64,000 bases of DNA from Comamonas testosteroni (GTDB lineage: Bacteria > Pseudomonadota > Gammaproteobacteria > Burkholderiales > Burkholderiaceae_C): the NCBI RefSeq assembly GCF_030505195.1, contig NZ_CP129672.1, forward strand, positions 2,886,501 to 2,950,500. The letters are read 5' to 3'. Of this stretch, positions 18,518 to 26,583 are shown in pieces. The position numbers and the translations under genes are program-made. Below the pieces are notes generated by a model, which had not been told where the DNA came from, made no database searches, and saw nothing but the letters and a program-made list of their open reading frames with translations. The first letter of the stretch is position 1. Each line of letters opens with the position of its first letter.

Positions 18518-18534
18518 TTGAGAGCGATTCTCAA
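18518..18534 (+). promoter_or_regulatory. Candidate Fur box upstream of the iron transporter genes
   Basis: TTGAGAGCGATTCTCAA is a 6-5-6 inverted repeat (TTGAGA / TCTCAA) resembling GAGAAT-type Fur operators. It lies 125 bases before the iron receptor ATG, and TTGAGA itself could act as a -35 hexamer. Iron-replete Fur would block transcription here. Confidence 0.65.
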
Positions 18535-18544
18535 AAACATAAAA

Positions 18545-18632
18545 ACACGCTCCGCTTTCGGTACTGGTTCACGGGCCTCCTGCACTTGGCTGGCAGGAGG
18601 CTTGCTAGTTTCGAGGCGGAGCGTATTTTTTT
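18545..18632 (+). ncRNA. Structured leader with terminator-like hairpin, possible Fur-controlled attenuator or small RNA
   Basis: An outer stem pairs ACGCTCCGC at 18547-18555 with GCGGAGCGT at 18616-18624, with further pairs inside. An inner perfect 9-bp stem pairs GCCTCCTGC (18575-18583) with GCAGGAGGC (18593-18601). Seven T's follow at 18626-18632. No plus-strand gene upstream needs a terminator, since the neighbour is divergent. The element lies between the Fur box and the iron receptor ATG, so RNA from that promoter would be either stopped as a roughly 90-nt transcript or conditionally read through. Which applies is inference. Confidence 0.5.
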
Positions 18633-18659
18633 ATGCCTGTTCACCTTCTGGAGCCCTTC

Positions 18660-19688
18660 ATGTTTCGACGACCCCTGTTTGCACTGGCCGCCGTTGCCAG
18701 CCTGTGCGCCCCTGCGCTGTCCGCACACGCCGAGGACATCACGCTCTACACCACCCGTGAACCGGCCCTGATCCAGCCCTTGCTGGCGGCCTTCACGGCG
18801 CAGACCAAGATCGGTGTGAAGACGGTGTTCGTCAAGGACGGCCTGCTGGAGCGCGTCAAGGCCGAAGGCCAGCGCTCGCCTGCCGATGTGCTGATGACGG
18901 TGGATATCGGCAATCTGCTCGATCTGGTGGACGGTGGCGTGACCCAGCCGGTCAAGTCCAGCCTGCTGGAAGCGGCCATTCCGGCCCAGCTGCGCGCCGC
19001 AGACAACCAGTGGTTTGCGCTGTCCATGAGGGCCCGCGTGCTGTATGCCGAAAAGGACATGAAGATCGGCGCCTTCCGCTATGAAGACCTGGCCAAGCCT
19101 CAGTTCAAGGGCAAGGTCTGCAGCCGTGCCGGCCAGCACCCCTACAACACGGCGCTGATTGCCGCCATGATTGCCCATGACGGTGAAGCCAAGACCGAGC
19201 AGTGGCTCAAGGGCGTCAAGGCCAATCTGGCGCGCAAGGCCACGGGCGGCGACCGCGACGTGGCGCGTGACATTCTGGGCGGCATCTGCGATGTGGGTCT
19301 GGCCAACACCTATTACGTGGGCCATATGAAGGCGGCCAAGGAGGGCACGGATGCACGCAAGTGGGGCGATGCCATCAAGGTCGTCAAGCCCAGCTTCGAC
19401 GACCCCAAGAGCGGCACGCATATCAATATCAGCGGTGCCTCGGTGGCCAAGCACGCGCCCAACCGCGACCAGGCCGTGAAGCTGCTGGAGTTCCTGGTCT
19501 CGGAGCCAGCTCAGAACATGTACGCCCAGGCCAACTACGAGCACCCTGTGCGCAAGGGCGTGGCGCTGGACCCCGTGGTGGCCCAGAGCATTGGCGAGAT
19601 CAAGATCGATCCGCTGCCGCTGACCGAGATCGCCAAGCACCGCAAGGCTGCCAGCATGCTGGTCGACAAGGTGGGGTTTGACAAGTAA
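18660..19688 (+). CDS. fbpA: Ferric iron ABC transporter periplasmic binding protein (FbpA/FutA type)
   Basis: The 342-residue receptor has a signal peptide (MFRRPLFALAAVASLCAPAL, cleavage near AHAED). Its mature N-terminus DITLYTTREPALIQPLLAAF and later VKPSFDDPKSGTHINISGAS, KLLEFLVSEPAQNMYAQANYE are characteristic of the Fe(3+)-binding branch. Tyrosines near the C-terminus (MYAQANYEHPV) fit a tyrosine-based iron site. It captures ferric iron and delivers it to the permease encoded next. ATG 18660 is chosen over an in-frame ATG nine codons upstream because GGAG precedes it and it starts the signal peptide. A Fur box and a terminator-like hairpin lie upstream. A family 1 repeat follows the stop. 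Confidence 0.9.
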   Translation: MFRRPLFALAAVASLCAPALSAHAEDITLYTTREPALIQPLLAAFTAQTKIGVKTVFVKDGLLERVKAEGQRSPADVLMTVDIGNLLDLVDGGVTQPVKSSLLEAAIPAQLRAADNQWFALSMRARVLYAEKDMKIGAFRYEDLAKPQFKGKVCSRAGQHPYNTALIAAMIAHDGEAKTEQWLKGVKANLARKATGGDRDVARDILGGICDVGLANTYYVGHMKAAKEGTDARKWGDAIKVVKPSFDDPKSGTHINISGASVAKHAPNRDQAVKLLEFLVSEPAQNMYAQANYEHPVRKGVALDPVVAQSIGEIKIDPLPLTEIAKHRKAASMLVDKVGFDK

Positions 19689-19690
19689 AC

Positions 19691-19806
19691 ACCCCTGAGC
19701 GGCTTTGCCTGGGCGGCCCCGCCGCTTCCCCTCTCTCTAGGCGCTGCGCGCTAGGGGAGGGGACGACAGCATCGCAGCGGGGCGGCCCTTGCTCGCTGTC
19801 CCTTGC
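19691..19806 (+). repeat. Family 1 GC-rich 3'-UTR repeat (copy C, diverged)
   Basis: It starts just after the iron receptor stop with ACCCCTGAGCGGC, continues CCCCTCTCTCTAGGCGCTGC and AGGGGAGGGGACGACAGC, and ends GGCGGCCCTTGCTCGCTGTC. The polarity relative to the preceding gene matches the other copies. It separates receptor and permease genes and could lower downstream expression. Confidence 0.8.
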
Positions 19807-19907
19807 TTCGGAGCATGCTTGTTTTAGCATTGCGCTCCTGTATGAGCCCCTTCGCTGGGGCATATCTGTTTCTGGGGCGTTGGTCTTGCTGTGATCGTTT
19901 TGTCTTG

Positions 19908-21560
19908 ATGTTTTCTTATCTTCGTTCAGGGCTGCGGCCCGTCGGGCCGGTGTGGCAGGGCGCAAGCTGGTTGATTGCGCTGGGGGTGTTTGCGCCCATT
20001 GCCTCGCTGGCCTGGCTGGCGCTGGGGGCGGACTGGGCGCACTGGCAGGATCTGCTGCGCTATGTACTACCCGATGCCGCTGCCAATACGGCCTGGCTGC
20101 TGGGCGGGGTGGGCCTGGTGGTGCTGGTGGTGGGCACGGGCTGTGCCTGGCTGGTGACGGCCTGTGATTTTCCGGGGCGGCGCTGGCTGCACTGGGCACT
20201 GCTGCTGCCGCTGGCCATGCCGGCCTATATCGTGGCCTTTGCCTATCTGGATCTGCTGCACCCCATAGGCCCGGTGCAAGGGGCGCTGCGCTGGCTGCTG
20301 GGTTACGACAGCCCGCGCCAGTGGCGCCTGCCCGATCTGCGCTCCATGGGCGGTGCAATCTTTGTGCTGGGGTTCACGCTCTACCCCTATGTGTATATGA
20401 CGGCGCGGGCCATGTTCATGACCCAGCCGGCGCATCTGATGGAGGCCGCTCGCTCGCTGGGTGAGACCCGCTGGGGTGCTTTTTGGCGCGTGGCTTTGCC
20501 CATGGCGCGGCCGGCGCTGGTCGTGGGCCTGAGTCTGGCGTTGCTGGAGACGCTCAACGATATCGGTGCGTCCGAGTTCCTGGGCGTGCACACGCTCACG
20601 GTGTCGATCTACACCACCTGGGTCACGCGCTCCGATCTGGCCGGTGCCGCGCAGATTGCCTGCTCCATGCTGCTGGCTGTGGTGGCACTGGTCTGGCTGG
20701 AGCGTCAGGGCCGCAGTCGTCAGCGCTTTGGCTCGGCCCAGCGCATGAGGGCCATAGCGCCGCACCGCCTGCCCCCAGGCAGCGCCTGGCTGGCCACGCT
20801 GGCCTGCAGTCTGCCGGTGCTGATCGGCTTTGCTGCGCCAGCGGCCTATCTGGCTTGGGAAAGCGGCAAGCGTCTGGTGCAGGGCTCGGGTGTCTCCGAG
20901 GGCCTGGTATCCAGTCTGCTCAACACGTTGGGGCTGGCGCTGGGTGTGACCGTGATCGCGGTGGCAGCGGGTCTTGTCGTGGCCTGGGCCACTCGCACCG
21001 GCGTCAGCACGCGAGCGCCTTCGCGCTGGCCAGCGCAGCTGGCGGCGCTGGGTTACGCCGTGCCGGGCACGGTGTTGGCCATCGGCCTGTTGACGCCGGC
21101 GCTGGCGTTCGACGCCGGGCTGGCCCAGCTGTTCGGCATGGACGGCCTGCCGCTGATGGGGCAGGGCATTGTGCTGGTGGCTGCCTGCGTGATTCGCTTT
21201 CTGGTCATGCCCGTGGGCGGTATCGAGGCCGGACTGGCCCGTATCCCGCCGACGCTGGAGCAGGCCTCACGACTGCTGGGCGAAAGCCGCCTGGGCACCC
21301 TGCGGCGCGTACACCTGCCGCTGCTGCGCCCTGCCATGGCCACCAGTGCCATGCTGGTATTTGTCGACGCCATGAAGGAGCTGCCCGCCACCTTGCTGCT
21401 GCGCCCGGCCGATTTCGACACCCTGGCCACCTGGCTCTATGCCGAAGCCGCGCGCGGTACCTATGAGGAGGGCGCGATCGCCGCGCTGTGCATTGTGGTC
21501 GCGGGGCTGGTTCCCGTCATGCTGCTGGCGCGCACGCAGCTGTCGGACGGGCAGCGATGA
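19908..21560 (+). CDS. fbpB: Ferric iron ABC transporter permease, fused two-domain (FbpB type)
   Basis: The product of about 550 residues contains two tandem permease domains, giving roughly 12 membrane segments. Each half carries an EAA loop for the ATPase: MEAARSLGETRWGAFWRVALPMARPALVVG-like in the first and LEQASRLLGESRLGTLRRVHLPLLRPAMA-like in the second. This fused architecture is that of FbpB/SfuB/AfuB ferric permeases. The frame is open to 19803, but ATG 19908 gives a short cytoplasmic tail before the first helix and lies clear of the repeat. It lies between the receptor and ATPase genes on the same strand. Confidence 0.88.
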   Translation: MFSYLRSGLRPVGPVWQGASWLIALGVFAPIASLAWLALGADWAHWQDLLRYVLPDAAANTAWLLGGVGLVVLVVGTGCAWLVTACDFPGRRWLHWALLLPLAMPAYIVAFAYLDLLHPIGPVQGALRWLLGYDSPRQWRLPDLRSMGGAIFVLGFTLYPYVYMTARAMFMTQPAHLMEAARSLGETRWGAFWRVALPMARPALVVGLSLALLETLNDIGASEFLGVHTLTVSIYTTWVTRSDLAGAAQIACSMLLAVVALVWLERQGRSRQRFGSAQRMRAIAPHRLPPGSAWLATLACSLPVLIGFAAPAAYLAWESGKRLVQGSGVSEGLVSSLLNTLGLALGVTVIAVAAGLVVAWATRTGVSTRAPSRWPAQLAALGYAVPGTVLAIGLLTPALAFDAGLAQLFGMDGLPLMGQGIVLVAACVIRFLVMPVGGIEAGLARIPPTLEQASRLLGESRLGTLRRVHLPLLRPAMATSAMLVFVDAMKELPATLLLRPADFDTLATWLYAEAARGTYEEGAIAALCIVVAGLVPVMLLARTQLSDGQR

Positions 21561-21579
21561 ATACGCATGAGCATCGGCT

Positions 21580-21625
21580 GCGGTGCTTATTTATATTGCG
21601 CAAGCAGCTATTGAAAATGAATAGG
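21580..21625. repeat. Family 2-like arm between permease and ATPase genes
   Basis: The segment GCGCAAGCAGCTATTG (minus: CAATAGCTGCTTGCGC) matches the arm seen at 59936 (AATAGCTGATTGCGC) and the arms at 15480 and 36723. It lies in a 166-base AT-rich gap with no gene, a lower-GC island inside the iron operon. Confidence 0.5.
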
Positions 21626-21726
21626 ATGAATAGGACTTATGCAAACAAGAATGCAAGAACGGCCTGCCTGCCCAGGCAGTCGTCTTGCCTGAACCCGTTT
21701 TTGCGTAAGTCGTATGAAGTGATTGC

Positions 21727-22386
21727 ATGACCGCCTCTCTACAAATTGCGCAGCTGCAACTGGGCTACGACACGCCCAAGGGCTTGCACACCGTGCTGCA
21801 AGGCTTTGATCTGCAGGTGCCTGCCGGACATATCGCCAGCCTGCTGGGGCCCTCGGGCTGCGGCAAGACCTCCGTGCTGCGAGCGATTGCGGGTTTTGAG
21901 CCGGTGCGCGCGGGCAGCATTCATCTGGGCGAGGTATTGCTCTCCGGCCCCGGCACGCATCTGCCCCCCGAGCAGCGCCATGTGGGCATGATGTTTCAGG
22001 AGTATGGGCTGTTCCCGCATTTGACGGCAGTGCAGAACGTGGGCTTCGGCCTGCGCCGCATGGGCAAGCCAGAGCGCGACAAACGTGTGCAGGAGCTGCT
22101 TGCCGTGGTGGGGCTGGCGAATTCAGGCAGCAAGTTCCCGCACGAGTTGTCCGGCGGTCAGCAGCAGCGTGTGGCGCTGGCCCGCGCCCTGGCGCCGTCT
22201 CCGGCCTTGCTGCTGCTCGATGAGCCATTTTCCAATCTCGATGCCGCCACGCGCGAGCGCCTGACGCTGGAGGTGCGCGACATTCTGCGTGCCACCGGGC
22301 AGACGGCGATTCTGGTCACGCACAACGCGCAGGAGGCCGAAACCATGGCCGACCAGATCTGCAGGATGACGCCGGTCCAGCTCTGA
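21727..22386 (+). CDS. fbpC: Iron ABC transporter ATP-binding protein, short form lacking the TOBE domain
   Basis: The 219-residue ATPase has Walker A GPSGCGKT at 41-48, the Q-loop (MMFQEYGLFPHLT), signature LSGGQQQRVALARAL, Walker B LLLLDEPFSNLD and the H-loop VTHNAQEAE. It is clearly of the FbpC/PotA-like branch and would energise the permease encoded upstream. Typical FbpC proteins are about 340-350 residues. This one stops right after the nucleotide-binding domain, so the C-terminal regulatory (TOBE) region is missing. The stop falls four bases before the convergent PhzF-like gene end, with no sign of a frameshifted remainder. Confidence 0.88.
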   Translation: MTASLQIAQLQLGYDTPKGLHTVLQGFDLQVPAGHIASLLGPSGCGKTSVLRAIAGFEPVRAGSIHLGEVLLSGPGTHLPPEQRHVGMMFQEYGLFPHLTAVQNVGFGLRRMGKPERDKRVQELLAVVGLANSGSKFPHELSGGQQQRVALARALAPSPALLLLDEPFSNLDAATRERLTLEVRDILRATGQTAILVTHNAQEAETMADQICRMTPVQL

Positions 22387-22389
22387 GAT

Positions 22390-23358
22390 TTAAAGAAGGA
22401 CGCGGCCTGATGTGACGGTCACGGTGTGCCCGCCCACCCAGAGCTTGCCGTTGGCGGCGGTCTGGACATGAACCTGTCCGTCACGGCCCACGCAAACGCC
22501 TTGCGCGGCGATATAGGGCGTCTGCAGCAGACCTTCGCCCGTCAGCCATTGGGCCAGCGCAGCATTCAGGCTGCCGGTGACAGGGTCTTCGCTCGCGGTC
22601 TCCCCTATCAGGGCGCGCACTTCGAGGCGTGGCTGGGCTGGGGTCACTCTTTCTTGAACGGCTTCTTCGGCCTGCTTGGCAAAGGCGCGCGCTTCGCGGC
22701 TGGAGCGGCCTATCAGCACAGCCGCCTCTTCAGGCTCGTGAATCGCAGCCAGGCCCGCCTTGGCATCGAGCTTTTTGAGCGCCGCAAAATCGGGCTCCAC
22801 CGCCAGCACGGTGTCCGGGTGATCGAGCAGCAGGCCCAGCCAGGGCGATCCGTTATCGAGGCTGCGTGCCATCAGCAGCTGCTCACGCTGCAGGCCCAGT
22901 GCCTGCAGAACGGGTGCCAGTTCCTCTTCGGAAATCTCCTGAGAGTCGAGTGAGGGTGCTTCGAAAAAAAGAGCGCCTTGTGCATTGCAGCCAATGGCCA
23001 CCAGGCCTTTTTTGCACTCCTGCAGTACCCGCTCGGGGTTGCGCGGTTGTCCGCCCTGGGCCAGCCAGGCATGGCAGCTGCCCAGCGTGGGGTGGCCAGC
23101 AAAAGCCAGCTCGCCCGCAGGCGTGAAGATGCGCAGCTGGTAGTCGGCCCCCGCGGCCAGCGCTGCTGTGCTGGGCTGCAGCACAAAGGTGGTTTCCGAC
23201 AGATTGGTCCAGCACGCAAAGGCCTGCATCTGAGCATCGCTCAAGCCATCGGCGCCCAGCACCACGGCCACGGGGTTGCCGAGCAGCGAGGTGTGCGTGA
23301 ACACGTCCACGGTCATATAGGGACGGGATAGAGCGGCATGGGGGGCTGGAGCAGACAT
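22390..23358 (-). CDS. PhzF-family epimerase/isomerase-like protein
   Basis: The 322-residue product has the PhzF/diaminopimelate-epimerase-like double fold: YMTVDVFTHTSLLGNPVAVVLGADGL at the N-terminus, the presumed catalytic glutamate in CWTNLSETTFVLQP, GELAFAGHPTLGSCHAW, and a second-half GETASEDPVTGSLNAALAQWL. PhzF itself isomerises an intermediate of phenazine synthesis, but most bacteria with such genes make no phenazines, and no phz genes are here. A start at the internal Met (TVDVF) is possible. The gene is convergent with the iron ATPase. Confidence 0.88.
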   Translation of the reverse strand: MSAPAPHAALSRPYMTVDVFTHTSLLGNPVAVVLGADGLSDAQMQAFACWTNLSETTFVLQPSTAALAAGADYQLRIFTPAGELAFAGHPTLGSCHAWLAQGGQPRNPERVLQECKKGLVAIGCNAQGALFFEAPSLDSQEISEEELAPVLQALGLQREQLLMARSLDNGSPWLGLLLDHPDTVLAVEPDFAALKKLDAKAGLAAIHEPEEAAVLIGRSSREARAFAKQAEEAVQERVTPAQPRLEVRALIGETASEDPVTGSLNAALAQWLTGEGLLQTPYIAAQGVCVGRDGQVHVQTAANGKLWVGGHTVTVTSGRVLL

Positions 23359-23450
23359 GGGCAGCGATTGTCGGCAAAAAGAAAAACCGGCGCTGCACGG
23401 AGGTTCGTGTCAGGCCGGTTGATGAGGCGCAACATATGTCAAGCGGTGTC

Positions 23451-23544
23451 AGAGACACCGAGGAAGCGCCGCCGCGCACCGAGGGTGTCGTCCCCCTCCC
23501 GCGAAGCGAGAGAGGGGGAAGGCGGGTAGCGCCTCAGGGGGAGC
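23451..23544 (-). repeat. Family 1 GC-rich 3'-UTR repeat (copy D)
   Basis: It begins eight bases after the aminotransferase stop codon on the minus strand (CCCCCTGAGGCGCTACCCGC), with CCCCCTCTCTCGC, GGGAGGGGGACGACACCC and CTCGGTGTCTC. It is nearly the same as copy A and has the same polarity to its gene. Confidence 0.85.
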
Positions 23545-23551
23545 TTTCAGG

Positions 23552-24730
23552 TCAGAGGCTGGCCTTGATGGCCTCAGCCAGAGACTTGATGCCGACGTTG
23601 ATCTGCTCGGCAGACACCGTCACGTAGGACAGGCGCAGCGTGTTGTTCTGTGCATCGCCGGCGTAGAAGGGCGCGCCGGGCACAAAAGCCATATTGCGCT
23701 CCACGGCCTTGGCCAGCAGGGCCTGGGCGTCCATGCCGGCAGGCAGCTTGACCCAGAGGAACATGCCGCCCACGGGACGTGTCCATTGCACGTCGAGGCC
23801 GGCCATCTCGCGCTCCAGGGCCATCAGCATCACATCGCGCTGCACCTTGTACATGGCGCGGATGGTGGGCACATGGCGGTCCAGGAAGCCGTCCTTGATG
23901 ACTTCGGCCACCACGCGCTGGTTGAAGCTGGGGGTGTGCAGGTCGGCCGCCTGCTTGGCCTGGGTCAGCTTGCCGTACACGGACTTGGGCGCGACGATGA
24001 AGCCGATGCGCAGGCCCGGGGCCAGCACCTTGGAGAACGAGCCCATATAGATCACGCCCTCGGGGTTGCGTGCAGCCAGGGGCAGGGGAGGTTCCTGCTC
24101 GTACCAGAGGTCGCCGTAGGGGTTGTCCTCGACCAGGGGAATGTCCAGTTCCCTGGCCTTGTCGACCAAAGCCTGGCGGCGCGCATCGCTCATGGTGCGG
24201 CCAGTGGGGTTCTGGAAGTTGGGCAGCACATAGGCCAGACGGGCCTTGTCGGCGCCGCTGCCGATCTGCTTGGCAAAGTCGTCGATCAGCATGCCTTCGT
24301 CATCGCTGTCCACGCCCACGGCCACGGGCTCCATGGGAGTGAAGGCCTGCAGGGCGCCGAGGTAGGTGGGCTTTTCAACCAGCAGACGGCTGCCCTTGTC
24401 CAGGAACACCTTGCCGATCAGGTCCAGCGCCTGCTGGCTGCCGGTGGTGATCAGGATCTGCTCGGGATCGACACTCCAGGGCAGGAAGTCGGCAATCGCC
24501 TGACGCAGCGGGGCAAAGCCTTCGGTGGTCGAGTACTGCAGGGCTGCGGCACCGTCACGCTGCATCACGGTCTGGCAGGCTTCGGTGAACGCGTCCAGGG
24601 GGAAAGCCTTGGGGGAAGGCAGGCCGCCAGCCATGCTGATGATGCCGGGGCGGTCGGTCAGCTTGAGGATCTCGCGGATGGCGGAGGAATTCATCTTGGC
24701 AGCACGTTCTGCCAGCGTCCAGGTTGTCAT
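23552..24730 (-). CDS. Class I/II PLP-dependent aminotransferase (2-aminoadipate / MocR-C-terminal-like)
   Basis: The 392-residue fold-type I aminotransferase contains ISMAGGLPSPKAFPLDAF near the N-terminus, the ITTGSQQALDLIGKVFLDKG cofactor-cradle segment, PNFQNPTGRTMS, the VEDNPYGDLWYE aspartate strand and YMGSFSKVLAPGLRIGFIVAP with the PLP lysine. This pattern matches 2-aminoadipate/aromatic/branched-chain aminotransferases related to LysN and to the effector domain of MocR regulators. ATG 24730 gives MTTWTLAERAAKMNSSAIREIL, typical of the group; upstream in-frame codons are not family-like. It is divergent from a MocR-type regulator, which probably controls it. A family 1 repeat follows the stop. 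Confidence 0.9.
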   Translation of the reverse strand: MTTWTLAERAAKMNSSAIREILKLTDRPGIISMAGGLPSPKAFPLDAFTEACQTVMQRDGAAALQYSTTEGFAPLRQAIADFLPWSVDPEQILITTGSQQALDLIGKVFLDKGSRLLVEKPTYLGALQAFTPMEPVAVGVDSDDEGMLIDDFAKQIGSGADKARLAYVLPNFQNPTGRTMSDARRQALVDKARELDIPLVEDNPYGDLWYEQEPPLPLAARNPEGVIYMGSFSKVLAPGLRIGFIVAPKSVYGKLTQAKQAADLHTPSFNQRVVAEVIKDGFLDRHVPTIRAMYKVQRDVMLMALEREMAGLDVQWTRPVGGMFLWVKLPAGMDAQALLAKAVERNMAFVPGAPFYAGDAQNNTLRLSYVTVSAEQINVGIKSLAEAIKASL

Positions 24731-25030
24731 AAACAGTACTCGATCTCTACGTTGCCAGCCCGGGCAGGGCTGGCCAGTGTGCATTCTCACGCCATTGTCG
24801 GGCATGTGCCGGCCTGAGCTTGGGGCTCGGGATGCATCGCTGCGGCGCACAAAGCGCTGCAACCATGCACCAGCAGGTGGGGCTTATTGTGTCGCGGCCG
24901 GTTTGCCTGTGTGGGCTGGCGGGCAATTGCGACGTTTGGTCTGCAGTCGGTGAGACCGCAGACCGTGACCATAGCCCTGTGTGGAGGGCGGCCAAGAGAG
25001 GTTGATGGACTCAATATACGCTTGAGACCA
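24731..25030. other. Intergenic region, aminotransferase/MocR divergent spacer
   Basis: No gene is seen. The spacer between the divergent starts is 380 bases. The operator-like repeats are confined to its right end. CTCAA at 25012-25016 and TTGAG at 25022-25026 form a small palindrome near the regulator side. Confidence 0.4.
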
Positions 25031-25094
25031 TTACAGTACCTATACAGACAGTCTCACAATTATGGCTTCTGTATCGGTATTCGCTTCAATACAG
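25031..25094. promoter_or_regulatory. Candidate MocR operator with repeated ATACAG half-sites
   Basis: Half-sites are TTACAG (25031-25036), ATACAG (25042-25047), CTGTAT (25069-25074) and ATACAG (25089-25094). The first two are direct repeats 11 bases apart, about one helical turn, and the last two form an inverted pair. The cluster ends 17 bases before the regulator ATG. MocR regulators usually bind such mixed direct and inverted repeats and repress themselves. Confidence 0.5.
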
Positions 25095-25110
25095 TTCGCG
25101 GCCCATCACC

Positions 25111-26583
25111 ATGTCCATCTCCCTGTCCCGCCAGGCGGCCCTGACCCTGACCCAGCAACTGGCCGAGCGTCTGGCCGAGCGCATACGCACAAGGCTTTTG
25201 CCCGCAGGTGCGCGCCTGCCTTCGGTGCGTGAATGTGCGCGCCAGCAAGGCGTGAGCCCCTACACGGTGGTGGCCGCCTACGACCTGTTGCAGGCCCAGG
25301 GACTGGTCGAGGCCAGACCGCAACGCGGCTTCTATGTGCGGGATATTGTGCAAAATCCGCTTCAAACGCAGGAAGGTAAAGCGCAGTTTGCTCTCAATGA
25401 GGGAGCGGTCAATACCCCGGTAGGCATCCCGCCGGGCACGCGCATCAACGCCACCATGCTGATCCGCGGCATGTTTGTGGAGAGTGTGGCCGGCAAACCC
25501 CAGCCCGGTGCCGGTGTGCTGCCCGCCGAATGGCTGGATGCCGGCTTTCTGGTGGCGGCCATGCGCAAGGTCACCAGCGGGCAGGCGCTGCGCGAATCGC
25601 TGGTGCGCTATGGCGAACCCATGGGCGACAGCCGGCTGCGCGAGGCGCTTGCGCGGCGCCTGCAGCGCATAGGCATCGCGGCGGGGCCGGGCCAGATCAT
25701 CACCACCCTGGGCGCGACCCAGGCGCTGGACATTGTGAGCCGGGCTCTGCTGCAGCCCGGCGATCCGGTGATGGTGGAAGAGCCGGGCTGGGCCGTGGAA
25801 TATGCGCGCCTGGCCGCCATGGGCATGCGCGTGCTGCCGGTGCCGCGTGGGCCCGAGGGGCCGGACATGGCGGTGATGCAGCGCTATTGCGAGACCATGG
25901 CCCCCAAGCTCTATGTGAGTGTCAGCGTGCTGCACAACCCCACGGGTTACAGCCTGAGTGCGGCCAGCGCCCATGAGGTGCTGCAGATGGCGCAGCGCCA
26001 TGGCTTTTATGTGGTGGAGGACGATAGCTACTGCCATATCGCTGCCGATCACGCGCCGCGTGTGTCGGTGCTGGACCGGCTGCAGCGCAGCATCTACATC
26101 AGCGGCTTTGCCAAGGTGCTGGTGCCCAACTGGCGCCTGGGCTATCTGGCGGCGCCGCCCGAGCTGGTCGAGAGACTGCTGGACACCAAGCTGCTGTCCA
26201 CCCTGTCCACGCCGACTCCCATGGAGCAGGCCCTGGCCCTGTGCATGGAGCAAGGCCAGCTGCGCCGGCATGCCGAGCGGCTGCGCCAGCACCTGGCCCA
26301 GGCACGCACGCGTAGCGTGGCGCTGGCCCAGGCGGCTGGCTGCCGTTTTGTGGCCGAGCCTGCGGGCATGTTCGGCTGGGTGGATACCGGCGTGGATACC
26401 GAGGTGCTGACCCAGCTGTTGCTGGATCAGGGCTATATGATCGCCCCGGGCGCCATGTTCCATGCCAGCCGGGGCTCCAGCACCTGCATGCGCATCAATT
26501 TCGCGACCACGCAGGACGCCGTCTTCTGGCGCGTCTTCGAGCGCGCGGTGGCCCAGATGCGGGCCCAGGCGCAGAAGTCCTAG
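25111..26583 (+). CDS. GntR/MocR-family transcriptional regulator with aminotransferase domain
   Basis: The 490-residue protein starts with a GntR-type winged helix (about 10-80: LTQQLAERLAERIRTRLLPA, LPSVRECARQQGVSPYTVVA), followed by a fold-type I aminotransferase domain with TTLGATQALDIVSRALLQPG, SVSVLHNPTGYSLSA, VEDDSYCHIAAD and YISGFAKVLVPNWRLGYLAAP carrying the PLP lysine. MocR proteins bind an aldimine of PLP or a substrate to switch DNA binding. It is divergent from an aminotransferase whose catalytic domain resembles its own, so control of that gene is likely. Its last four bases overlap the end of the convergent YdjC-type gene. Confidence 0.92.
   Translation: MSISLSRQAALTLTQQLAERLAERIRTRLLPAGARLPSVRECARQQGVSPYTVVAAYDLLQAQGLVEARPQRGFYVRDIVQNPLQTQEGKAQFALNEGAVNTPVGIPPGTRINATMLIRGMFVESVAGKPQPGAGVLPAEWLDAGFLVAAMRKVTSGQALRESLVRYGEPMGDSRLREALARRLQRIGIAAGPGQIITTLGATQALDIVSRALLQPGDPVMVEEPGWAVEYARLAAMGMRVLPVPRGPEGPDMAVMQRYCETMAPKLYVSVSVLHNPTGYSLSAASAHEVLQMAQRHGFYVVEDDSYCHIAADHAPRVSVLDRLQRSIYISGFAKVLVPNWRLGYLAAPPELVERLLDTKLLSTLSTPTPMEQALALCMEQGQLRRHAERLRQHLAQARTRSVALAQAAGCRFVAEPAGMFGWVDTGVDTEVLTQLLLDQGYMIAPGAMFHASRGSSTCMRINFATTQDAVFWRVFERAVAQMRAQAQKS

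Noticed and set aside
22390..23358. A phenazine biosynthesis role for the PhzF-like gene
   Set aside because: No other phz genes are present, and PhzF-like proteins are widespread in bacteria that make no phenazines.
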